DNA of 64,000 nucleotides from Brachyspira alvinipulli ATCC 51933 (GTDB lineage Bacteria; Spirochaetota; Brachyspiria; Brachyspirales; Brachyspiraceae): NCBI RefSeq assembly GCF_000518245.1, contig NZ_KI912404.1, positions 233,897 to 297,896 of the forward strand, read 5' to 3'. Shown piece by piece: positions 42,922 to 50,976 of this stretch (position 1 is its first letter; each line of letters starts with the position of its first letter). The notes under the pieces were generated by a model. It saw only the letters and a program-made list of their open reading frames with translations, ran no database searches and was not told where the DNA came from. The position numbers and the translations under genes were made by a program.

Positions 42922-44232
42922 TTATCCCAAACTAGCCTGTATTAAAGGCATAAATATTTTCAATAATAGTAATGCTGATAATATCCAAGTTAATATTGAT
43001 ATATCTTTTGTTTTACCAGATATTAATTTTAGTATAGTAAATGATAATACACCAAAAGTTATTCCTTCAGCTATACTGTATGCAAAAGGCATAAATATTA
43101 TACATATAAATGCAGGTATTGATTCAGTATAATCTGCGAAATTTATCTCTAATATAGGAGTCATCATAAATAGACCAACTATTATTAAAGCAGGAGCAGT
43201 AGCAGCACTAGGGATGGCTAAGAATATATGAGATAGGAATAATGATATAGTAAATAGTATAACAACAACTAAAGCAGTAAGTCCTGTTTTTCCTCCCTCA
43301 GCAACACCTGAAGCACTTTCAACATAAGTTGTAACTGTGGAAGTACCCAAGCATGCACCTACAACTGTACCTACAGCATCAGCAAATAAAGCCTGTTTAC
43401 ATCTAGGAACTTCTCCTCCTCTTGTAAGCATATTAGCTTTAGTACATACTCCTACCAATGTTCCAACTGTATCAAACATATCAACAAAAAGGAAAGTAAA
43501 CAGAACTATAAACATATTAGGAGTTAATATATTACTGAAATCAAGTTTAAAAGCTATAGGTTCTAAAGAAGGAGGTACAAAACTAGCATGAGGAGAAAGT
43601 TTTGTTAAACCCATAGGTATTCCTATTACTGTTGTAATTAGAATTCCTAATAAGATAGCACCTCTTACATTATAGGATAATAAAACAGCTGTTATTATAA
43701 GTCCTATTATAGCAAGCAATGCACTGCCTGAAGTAATATTTCCTATACCAAGCAATGTAGCATCATTGTTTATTATAATTTTTGAGTTTTGCAAACCAAT
43801 AAAAGCAATAAATAATCCTATACCAACAGAAATAGCTCTTTTCATATTAACAGGTATGCTATTAACTATTGCTTCCCTAACATTAAATATCGTTAATACC
43901 AAAAATATAATACCTTCTACAAATACAGCAGTTAAAGCAGTTTGCCAGCTATATCCCATTCCAAGTACAACTGTATAAGCAAAGAAAGCATTAAGTCCCA
44001 TTCCAGGAGCCAATGCAAATGGTAAATTTGCAAACAATGCCATTATTAATGTTGCTATTATTGCTGAAACAACAGTAGCAGTGAATATAGCCCCTTTATC
44101 CATACCAGTACTTGATAGTACATCTGGATTTACAGCTAATATATAAGCCATAGTCATAAATGTTGTAAAACCAGCTATAATTTCTGTTTTAACATTAGTA
44201 CCATGCTCTTTTAGCCTAAAAAATTTTTCCAT
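42922..44232 (-). CDS. NCS2-family adenine/guanine/hypoxanthine permease (AzgA-like)
   Basis: This 436-residue, about 12-helix permease has the AzgA/PbuG start FRLKEHGTNVKTEIIAGFTTFMTMAYILAVNP (about 5-36) in sequence, FALAPGMGLNAFFAY near 70-84, TKANMLTRGGEVPRCKQALFADA near 266, and GTSTVTTYVESASGVAEGGKTG near 296-317. It takes up purine bases with H+. No guanine riboswitch is visible in the 200 bases upstream. Confidence 0.92.
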   Translation of the reverse strand: MEKFFRLKEHGTNVKTEIIAGFTTFMTMAYILAVNPDVLSSTGMDKGAIFTATVVSAIIATLIMALFANLPFALAPGMGLNAFFAYTVVLGMGYSWQTALTAVFVEGIIFLVLTIFNVREAIVNSIPVNMKRAISVGIGLFIAFIGLQNSKIIINNDATLLGIGNITSGSALLAIIGLIITAVLLSYNVRGAILLGILITTVIGIPMGLTKLSPHASFVPPSLEPIAFKLDFSNILTPNMFIVLFTFLFVDMFDTVGTLVGVCTKANMLTRGGEVPRCKQALFADAVGTVVGACLGTSTVTTYVESASGVAEGGKTGLTALVVVILFTISLFLSHIFLAIPSAATAPALIIVGLFMMTPILEINFADYTESIPAFICIIFMPFAYSIAEGITFGVLSFTILKLISGKTKDISILTWILSALLLLKIFMPLIQASLG

Positions 44233-44372
44233 AAATGTATCCTTTAATATTCTTTTTCATAATTTATTATATAATTTGTTATGAAAGCTATACTATATAT
44301 GAGATTGTAAATTTTGCAATATTTTTTAATTATAGTTTTATTAATAAATTTTTTATTAAAATTTTAAAACAT

Positions 44373-44387
44373 GTCATTTTTTGTCAT
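44373..44387 (+). promoter_or_regulatory. GTCAT-T5-GTCAT element (second copy)
   Basis: GTCATTTTTTGTCAT, 52 bases before the start at 44439, is identical and in the same orientation relative to its gene as the element before the LRR gene. Both are followed within a few bases by ATAATTAT. Confidence 0.45.
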
Positions 44388-44438
44388 CATAATTATTTAT
44401 ACTCATATTATTATTTTATAATAAGGAGTATTGCCTAT

Positions 44439-44681
44439 ATGCTTTTAATAATTCTTATATCTTCTATTATTACATTGTTTTTATTTGAAGAGTTTAGAGA
44501 GTTATTGGTTGATATTATTATCATGTTAATAATATGCGTATTTGTTTTTGCTTATAGTGTATGTGTTTTTATAGTTGATTATCTTTATGTGTTCATTGAC
44601 AATTATATTCTTTCTTTTTTTACTTCTATTTTTTCTATAATTAAGTTTATTTTAAGATGTGCAAGAAATTTGTTTATGTAA
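44439..44681 (+). CDS. small membrane protein (80 aa)
   Basis: The start at 44439 has AAGGAG ten bases upstream. Longer versions of this frame (from 44235) overlap the purine permease gene and have no ribosome-binding site. The 80 residues contain two or three hydrophobic segments (MLLIILISSIITLFLFEEF; IIIMLIICVFVFAYSVCVFI) and end in a basic RCARNLFM. No family is recognised. It precedes the SPFH gene by 68 bases, with a promoter between. Confidence 0.6.
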   Translation: MLLIILISSIITLFLFEEFRELLVDIIIMLIICVFVFAYSVCVFIVDYLYVFIDNYILSFFTSIFSIIKFILRCARNLFM

Positions 44682-44700
44682 AATACTGTTTTTAGGTATC

Positions 44701-44729
44701 TTGCAAAAAACTTATTTATATTGTATTCT
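44701..44729 (+). promoter_or_regulatory. promoter of the SPFH gene
   Basis: TTGCAA (44701-44706), 17-bp spacer, TATTCT (44724-44729), 20 bases before the start at 44750. Confidence 0.5.
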
Positions 44730-44749
44730 TTAATTCAAAGGAGTTGTTT

Positions 44750-45541
44750 ATGAAAATTATTAACGTTCATTCAAGTAAATTACATTCTATACTTTTTGTA
44801 TTTCTTCCAATAGTATTAGTTGTAGGCTTTTTAATTTTTTCAGGAGTAACTATTGTTTCTACTGGAGAGGTAGGAATAAGAAGCAGACTTGGAAAGGCAA
44901 TATCACAGGAAGAACCGGGACTTCATTTTAAAGTACCGTTTATAGATACTATAAAGATTATGGAAGTTAGGGAACAGACAGTTGAAAAGACTTATTCTGT
45001 ATCATCAAAAGATATGCAGACAATATCAATGACATTAAATGTTCAATATTCTATAGGCGGGGATGCATTAGATTTATATAGTAAATTTGGAGTTGATTAT
45101 AAGAACAAACTTATTAATCCTAGAATATCAGAGAGTTTGAATGCTGTTTCTGCAAGATATACTATAGAAGAATTCATAACAAAAAGAAATGAAATGGCTG
45201 GAGAACTTTTAAAAGAAGTAATGACTGATTTTGAAGATTACGGCATCATAGTTGCTGCATGCTCTATTATAGAACATGATTTTTCAGATGAATTTTATCA
45301 GGCAATAGAGAGAAAATTAATAGCTTCTCAGGACGCATTAACAGCACAGAATGCATTAGAGAAAGTAAGATATGAAGCAGAAGCTGAAATTACAAAGGCT
45401 AAAGGTATAGCAGAAGCCAACAGAATAATGCAGGAATCTTTAACTCCTCTTCTTATTCAAAGAATGTATATAGAAAAATGGGACGGTAAGATGCCTCAAG
45501 TATCAGGTTCTGGAGTTACTCCTATGATACAAATAAAATAA
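44750..45541 (+). CDS. SPFH/prohibitin-domain membrane protein
   Basis: This 263-residue protein has one N-terminal membrane helix (about 10-33) and an SPFH/Band-7 domain (VSTGEVGIRSRLGKA; EEPGLHFKVPFIDTI) followed by a coiled-coil-prone AEAEITKAKGIAEANRIMQES segment, as in prohibitin/HflK-type scaffolds. It would form large oligomers at the inner membrane, controlling proteases or lipid domains. The ATG at 44750 is used (AAGGAG upstream) rather than a TTG two codons earlier. comF starts four bases after it. Confidence 0.88.
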   Translation: MKIINVHSSKLHSILFVFLPIVLVVGFLIFSGVTIVSTGEVGIRSRLGKAISQEEPGLHFKVPFIDTIKIMEVREQTVEKTYSVSSKDMQTISMTLNVQYSIGGDALDLYSKFGVDYKNKLINPRISESLNAVSARYTIEEFITKRNEMAGELLKEVMTDFEDYGIIVAACSIIEHDFSDEFYQAIERKLIASQDALTAQNALEKVRYEAEAEITKAKGIAEANRIMQESLTPLLIQRMYIEKWDGKMPQVSGSGVTPMIQIK

Positions 45542-45544
45542 TAG

Positions 45545-46276
45545 ATGACCTTACATAAAAATATTTTTAAAAATTTAATATCTATTATATTTCCTAATCA
45601 TTGCATAATATGCGGAGATTTAATGCAAAGCGGTAATATGAATTATCTTTGTATTGACTGCATAAATAAAAATTTGGATTATATACATAAAGATGAATAT
45701 ATAAGATGTAATAAATGCGGTAAAGTTTTAGAAAATGAAAAATCAATATGCATTTGCAAAGATGAAGAACTTTATTTTGATGAATGCAAATCTATGCTTT
45801 ATTATAACAACAATACAATAGATTTGATTCACAAAATGAAGTTCTCCCATAGATATATGATATGTAAAGACTTTGCTGCTATGCTTAGTTATTACTATAA
45901 AGATTATATTAAAAGTTATGATGCTGTTAGTTTTGTTCCTCTAGGTAAAAAAAGATTTTTAGAAAGAGGATACAATCAAAGCGAAATTATAGCGCAAACA
46001 ATATCTAAAATATTAAATATAACATTAATAGATGATATAATATTCAGACAAAAAGAAACCAAAGCATTAAGCTCATTAAATAGTCAAACAGAAAGAATAA
46101 GCATGATAAAAAATGCTTTTGTGATAAATACCAACTATAATAATATTAATAAAATAAATCTTCTTATAATAGATGATGTATTTACCACAGGAAGCACTTT
46201 AAATGAAATTTCTAAAGAGATTAAGAAACTAGAATGTATAAATAAAATAGGTCTGCTTACTGTAGCCCGTGCTTAA
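45545..46276 (+). CDS. comF: ComF-family phosphoribosyltransferase-like protein
   Basis: This 243-residue protein has an N-terminal double zinc-ribbon (CIICG...CIDC near 20-39, CNKCG...CICK near 55-72) and a C-terminal PRTase fold with VPLGKKRFLERGYNQSEIIA near 138-157 and LLIIDDVFTTGSTLNEI near 208-224, the PRPP-binding loop. ComF proteins assist DNA uptake in competent bacteria, although many non-competent genomes carry one. Coupled to the SPFH gene. Its last bases overlap the convergent hsdM by four. Confidence 0.9.
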   Translation: MTLHKNIFKNLISIIFPNHCIICGDLMQSGNMNYLCIDCINKNLDYIHKDEYIRCNKCGKVLENEKSICICKDEELYFDECKSMLYYNNNTIDLIHKMKFSHRYMICKDFAAMLSYYYKDYIKSYDAVSFVPLGKKRFLERGYNQSEIIAQTISKILNITLIDDIIFRQKETKALSSLNSQTERISMIKNAFVINTNYNNINKINLLIIDDVFTTGSTLNEISKEIKKLECINKIGLLTVARA

Positions 46277-47715
46277 ATATCAATACTATCAATTATCTCC
46301 ATAGTATCTTTAAAATTTTTCTTTATAGATTTTAATAATTCATCTGGCTGAGGTAAATTATCTAAATCTTCTAAAGTTTCATCTTTTATCCAGAAAATAT
46401 CCAAATTTACTTTATCTCTTTTTATTATTTCATCATAAGAAAATTTCTTAAATCTCTCAGTTTCTTTTCTTTTGCTAATATCATCAGCATTATAGCATTT
46501 TATAAAATCTTCTAAATCTTCAAAAGTTAAAGGATTAGTAACTAAAGTAAAATTAATATTTGTTCTAAAATCATAAATCCAAATATTTTTTGTTGCTACA
46601 ACACCTTCTACAGGAGTAACTTTATCAAAAAATAAAACATTAGCCTTAACACCTTGAGCATAAAAAATACCTGTAGGAAGTCTTAATATAGTATGCAAAT
46701 TACAACTGTTTAATAACTTTCTTCTTACTTTCTCTCCGGCACCGCCCTCAAATAAAACATTATCAGGAAGAACGACTGCCGCTCTCCCTCCTATTGCTAA
46801 AATACTCATTATATGCTGTAAAAAATTTATCTGTTTATTTGATGTGGTTACAGAAAAATCGTCTCTTATATAATCATCTTTTTCTGTTTTGACTTCACCA
46901 TCATCACTAAAAACCTTAAAAGCACTTTTCTTGCCGAAAGGCGGATTTGTAAGAACCATTTTATATAATGTATCTGTTCTCTTAGCTAAAGAATCTCCCT
47001 GTTTTACTGTGGTATTTCCTTCAGAGCCGCCGAATCCATGCAAATATAAATTCATAGCACATAAACTCACAACTATATGAGTAATATCTATACCGAATAA
47101 TGTATTTTCTTTTAATTTTTTAGTTTTATCCTTGTCTTTTCCTATATGCTTTTTTATATAATCATAAGCCTCAATCAAAAATCCTCCAGTACCGCAGGCA
47201 GGATCAATTATATTCATATCTATATCAGGCCTCATCACATCAACAATAGCCTTAATCAAAGCCCTAGGCGTAAAATACTGTCCAGCACCAGCCTTGGACT
47301 CTGTGGCATTTCTCTCCAAAAGCCCCTCATATATAGAACCTTTCACATCAATGCTTAATGATACCCAATCGATACCGTCTATAAGAGTTACCATTTTTCT
47401 AATATGAACAGGAGTATCAATCTTATTCTGAGCCTTTGAAAATATTACTCCAAGTATACCCTTTTGCCTTGAAAGATTTTCTAAAGTGCTTGCATAATGT
47501 TTTTCCAATTCCTCACCATCTTTTGACATTAATTTGTCCCATCTGTATTCATCGGGTATAATAGATTCTTCATAACCTTCATCAAATTTCTGATAATCCA
47601 TTTTAAGAAAAATCATATAAGTAAGCTGAGAAACATAATCGGTATAAGCCATACCGCTTTGTCTTAACACCTCAGCAAAATTCCACACTTTAGTAACTAA
47701 ACTGCTTTCATTCAT
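46273..47715 (-). CDS. hsdM: type I restriction-modification DNA methyltransferase subunit
   Basis: This 480-residue N6-adenine methyltransferase has the HsdM N-terminal helical domain (about 1-130), then IIDPACGTGGFLIEAY (169-184) as the SAM motif and LTNPPFGKK (255-263) as the catalytic NPPF motif. It forms the M2S modification complex with HsdS. It is last in the operon, after hsdS and a 228-base gap; the usual order places hsdM before hsdS. Confidence 0.95.
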   Translation of the reverse strand: MNESSLVTKVWNFAEVLRQSGMAYTDYVSQLTYMIFLKMDYQKFDEGYEESIIPDEYRWDKLMSKDGEELEKHYASTLENLSRQKGILGVIFSKAQNKIDTPVHIRKMVTLIDGIDWVSLSIDVKGSIYEGLLERNATESKAGAGQYFTPRALIKAIVDVMRPDIDMNIIDPACGTGGFLIEAYDYIKKHIGKDKDKTKKLKENTLFGIDITHIVVSLCAMNLYLHGFGGSEGNTTVKQGDSLAKRTDTLYKMVLTNPPFGKKSAFKVFSDDGEVKTEKDDYIRDDFSVTTSNKQINFLQHIMSILAIGGRAAVVLPDNVLFEGGAGEKVRRKLLNSCNLHTILRLPTGIFYAQGVKANVLFFDKVTPVEGVVATKNIWIYDFRTNINFTLVTNPLTFEDLEDFIKCYNADDISKRKETERFKKFSYDEIIKRDKVNLDIFWIKDETLEDLDNLPQPDELLKSIKKNFKDTMEIIDSIDI

Positions 47716-47943
47716 GATAAATCCTTATATACTAAAAATTTTTAAGTTTGTTAAAAACATTTTATATTTTATTATTTTCGGGGGACTAGTCCCCGAACCC
47801 CTACTTCTTTTGGTGACCCAAAGAAGCAAAAGGACTGCATTTTTACAATTTAAGCCTTACTCTATAGTTATAATATTTTACAACAGTTTATAATTTTTTA
47901 TATAAATCATAAAAAATTAACAAGTAATAATTGTTCAATAAAA
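47716..47943. other. hsdS-hsdM gap with tandem G/C-rich hairpins
   Basis: There is no gene here. GGGGACTAGTCCCC (47781-47794) is a perfect palindrome inside TTCGGGG...CCCCGAA. CTTCTTTTGG-3-CCCAAAGAAG (47804-47826) is a second stem. The block from 47778 to about 47840 has a much higher G/C content than its surroundings and looks like an inserted repeat element. It could form a strong mRNA structure between hsdS and hsdM. Confidence 0.6.
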
Positions 47944-49248
47944 TTAAATTAATTTCCCCTCAAAAGCCTTTTTCAAAACAGCCTGCTTCAAAACATTTAA
48001 TTTATCAATATTTTCATTTATATTATTTTCTATATTATCTGCTTTATCAAAAATATTCTGTATATTATCGGCTATAGTTTTTTGCAATTCTATATTAGGA
48101 ACTTTTATATCCATATTTTTTAACAAATTTAAATATATACCTTTTTGAGCTGTTCCTCTAACATGAACTTTAAAATAATTAATTGAATATATAGAATTGA
48201 AAAAATATTTTAAATACAAAGAATTAATATTATGCTTTATAATAGCAACACTTCTTTGCAAACAAAATCTTTCTATACCATCAGGTACTACAGCTGATTC
48301 ACCTATACTACCGACTATAGTTAATAATACATCATTAGTGGATATATTAATTCTTTTACATTCTTTTTTATAATCATCTTCTGAAATAAATCTAAAATTA
48401 TTAAAAAGTATTTTACCATTTTTTATATTTTGGCAACTTAGCATAGGTATTCCATTTTCCTGTTTTTTAGGTGGAGCATGTGAACCATCTGTAATTTTAT
48501 AAGATATATCTTCAAGTTTTTTGTTTTCCCACTCATAAGGTTCATAATTGCTGACTTTAGCGAAGCTGTTATTCTCATCGAATGCGTATTTCAAAACTGA
48601 CTGCTTATACTGTTTGATTTGCTCTTTTATTATATTTAATTTATTCAAGGCATTGTCTATTTTTTGGAATTCGCTCTCTATTTTTTCTACTATGAGTTTT
48701 TGTTCTTCTAGCGGAGGTAGAGGGAAAAGAGTATCTCTTAATTTATTAACACTTACTCCTCCAATAATACCATTTATATTTTTTTTAAAAATAAAAAAGA
48801 AGGTTGGAGTTTGTAAATAATAGTATAAAAATATATGATCTATTCCATATGGAGAAAAACAACATAATTTATTTACAAAACAAACATCTTGATTTGTAAT
48901 AGCTATTTTTCTTCCAGCACTTCCTCCCTCTATACAAAGCAAGGTACTATTTTTAGGTGCTATACGAAATTTAGTATTTGAATTAGGTATTCGAACTCCA
49001 TTGTCATAATTTATTTCATTATTAAAACTTATATCTTTTGTTGCAATATAATAATACCCTGAAGATAAACCTGTATATTTTTTCTTTTTTTCTTCTTCAT
49101 TAATACTATTTCCTGTATATATATCAGCTAATGATGAAAGTCTTACCCATTTCCAATTATCTGGGATTTTGAAAGGGATTTCATTTGAATTTATCTCTGC
49201 TTCTGTTTTCATTTCAGATTGTTTCTTGACTGACTTCTTTGTATTCAT
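47944..49248 (-). CDS. hsdS: type I restriction-modification specificity subunit
   Basis: This 434-residue protein has two target-recognition domains (about 25-175 and 235-385). Each starts with a W(K/E)W/L-type segment (IPDNWKWVRLSSLADIYTG; YEWENKKLEDISYKITDG) and is followed by a coiled-coil conserved region. The two conserved regions share IKQYKQSVLKYAFD near 210 and NVLKQAVLKKAFEGKL at the C-terminus. The protein dictates the bipartite DNA target. Its ATG overlaps the stop of the TPR gene as ATGA (4 bp), so the two are translationally coupled. Confidence 0.93.
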   Translation of the reverse strand: MNTKKSVKKQSEMKTEAEINSNEIPFKIPDNWKWVRLSSLADIYTGNSINEEEKKKKYTGLSSGYYYIATKDISFNNEINYDNGVRIPNSNTKFRIAPKNSTLLCIEGGSAGRKIAITNQDVCFVNKLCCFSPYGIDHIFLYYYLQTPTFFFIFKKNINGIIGGVSVNKLRDTLFPLPPLEEQKLIVEKIESEFQKIDNALNKLNIIKEQIKQYKQSVLKYAFDENNSFAKVSNYEPYEWENKKLEDISYKITDGSHAPPKKQENGIPMLSCQNIKNGKILFNNFRFISEDDYKKECKRINISTNDVLLTIVGSIGESAVVPDGIERFCLQRSVAIIKHNINSLYLKYFFNSIYSINYFKVHVRGTAQKGIYLNLLKNMDIKVPNIELQKTIADNIQNIFDKADNIENNINENIDKLNVLKQAVLKKAFEGKLI

Positions 49249-50951
49249 TCTTTTTCCTTATACATACTATTATCTCTAAATTTTTGTAGTTTTTCTATAT
49301 ATTCATAATGCTTTTTTAAACTCTCTTCATCTCTATTTATTTTATGTTTTTGAAAATATATTAAAGCTATATTGCTTATAGCAGTAATATTATTGGAGTC
49401 TATCATCAATATATTATTAAAATCATCTAAAGCTAGATTCAAATATTTTTCTTCTTTATCAAAACCATATCTTTTAAAATACAATAATCCTCTATTATGA
49501 AGTCCATAAAGATTTTTACTGTCAGTGAATAAAGTTTTATTATAATAATTTAATGATAAATTAAAATATTCTTCTTTAGAATTATTAATATATTTATAAT
49601 AATACAAAATACCAATATTAGTTAAAACTTTAGTATTTTTATCATCCATTTCTAATGCTTTATTATAATATTTTAAAGATAAGTCATAATATTCTTCTTT
49701 TTTAATATTTATATATTTGTAAGAATATAAAAGACCTATATTCATTAAAGCATCAATATTTTCATTATCTATTTCAAGTGCTTTATTAAAATTATCTAAA
49801 GCTAAATTATAATATTCTTCATTTTTAGAATCAGAACATTTTGATAAATATAAATTCCCTATGTATATCATACTTCTATAATGCTTACTATCAATTTCAA
49901 GAACTCTATTAAAATCATCTAAAGATAGATTATAATATCCTTCATCCATTGTATTTTTATATTTTTCATATAATAAAACTCCTCTATTATAAATAGTTAA
50001 AAGATCTTTATTATTTATTTCTAATGCTTTATTATAATCATCTAAAGCTGCAGAATAATATTTATCTTTTCTACTATCAGTATATTTTTTAGTATAAATA
50101 TTAGCCCTATTACATAAAGATGGAATATGTTTATCATCAACTTTTAATACTTCAGAATAAAGTTTAATAGCTTCATTTGAATTTTCTCTCTCTTGATTAA
50201 ATGCCCTATAAAATAACATTAATATTTTCTGCTGCTTTCTTATATCTTTTAATGTTTTTTCTCCCTCTTTTTCTATATTTGATAGAATTTCTTTAGATTT
50301 TATCTCTATCTTTTCTATTTCTTCTTTACTTTTTATTGTATCTTCTTTAATAGTATTGATTTCTGATTTTATATTATTTGCCTCATTAATCGTTTCTTCT
50401 CTTATATTTTCAAAATCTTTATGTACTTTTTTAATGAACTTTTTATTTTCATTTAATAATTGTTTTTTCATTTTATTCAATATTTTTTTTGAATTAATCT
50501 TTATTTTTTCTATATGTATTTCTGATTGTCTTTGATTTGATTCTAGTATTTTATTATTGGCATATATACCTAATATAGTAAAAATTATCATAACAAATGA
50601 TAAAAAAGCAAGCCAGAAACTGACACTATTAATGCCAAAATCATAACTAGATTTTAAACTATCTTTTAACAAATACATATTTGCTTCTAGTGATTTAGAT
50701 ATTATCTCTTCTATTTTATCATTATTTATATTGGTAACACTATTTAATGAATTATAAAAATTATTTAAATTCGTTTCATTTAACTGCTTAAAACTCTCAA
50801 TATTTTTTTCAATTAGCATATTATTTTTATCAACATAAAATTTATAAAAAAATATAAATACTATCAAAAATACCAAGCAAACTGATATATATATAATACT
50901 TATTGTATTTATTGAAAAACTACTTTGATTGTTATTATTTTTATTTGACAT
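49245..50951 (-). CDS. membrane-anchored coiled-coil/TPR protein inside the type I RM operon
   Basis: This 568-residue protein has two membrane helices (about 18-40 and 109-131) with a helical hairpin between them, then a Lys/Glu-rich coiled coil (about 135-245) and about eight TPR-like units (about 250-560). The units repeat every 38-39 residues because of a (K/N)xEEYYNL insertion, unlike the canonical 34. The helical hairpin would lie outside and the TPRs inside the cytoplasm. It starts 25 bases after hsdR and overlaps hsdS by four bases. It belongs to no RM subunit family; it could tether the complex, sense a signal or be an independent defence effector. Campylobacter type I loci carry analogous 'rlo' genes in this position. 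Confidence 0.85.
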   Translation of the reverse strand: MSNKNNNNQSSFSINTISIIYISVCLVFLIVFIFFYKFYVDKNNMLIEKNIESFKQLNETNLNNFYNSLNSVTNINNDKIEEIISKSLEANMYLLKDSLKSSYDFGINSVSFWLAFLSFVMIIFTILGIYANNKILESNQRQSEIHIEKIKINSKKILNKMKKQLLNENKKFIKKVHKDFENIREETINEANNIKSEINTIKEDTIKSKEEIEKIEIKSKEILSNIEKEGEKTLKDIRKQQKILMLFYRAFNQERENSNEAIKLYSEVLKVDDKHIPSLCNRANIYTKKYTDSRKDKYYSAALDDYNKALEINNKDLLTIYNRGVLLYEKYKNTMDEGYYNLSLDDFNRVLEIDSKHYRSMIYIGNLYLSKCSDSKNEEYYNLALDNFNKALEIDNENIDALMNIGLLYSYKYINIKKEEYYDLSLKYYNKALEMDDKNTKVLTNIGILYYYKYINNSKEEYFNLSLNYYNKTLFTDSKNLYGLHNRGLLYFKRYGFDKEEKYLNLALDDFNNILMIDSNNITAISNIALIYFQKHKINRDEESLKKHYEYIEKLQKFRDNSMYKEKE

Positions 50952-50976
50952 TTTTTAACCCTTAATACATGATTAT

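Noticed and set aside
44233-44438. Purine riboswitch before the NCS2 permease
   Set aside because: No paired P1-P3 helices or conserved loop sequence could be found in either orientation.
44235-44681. Long version (148 aa) of the small membrane gene
   Set aside because: It would start three bases from the purine permease start and has no ribosome-binding site; AAGGAG supports the ATG at 44439.
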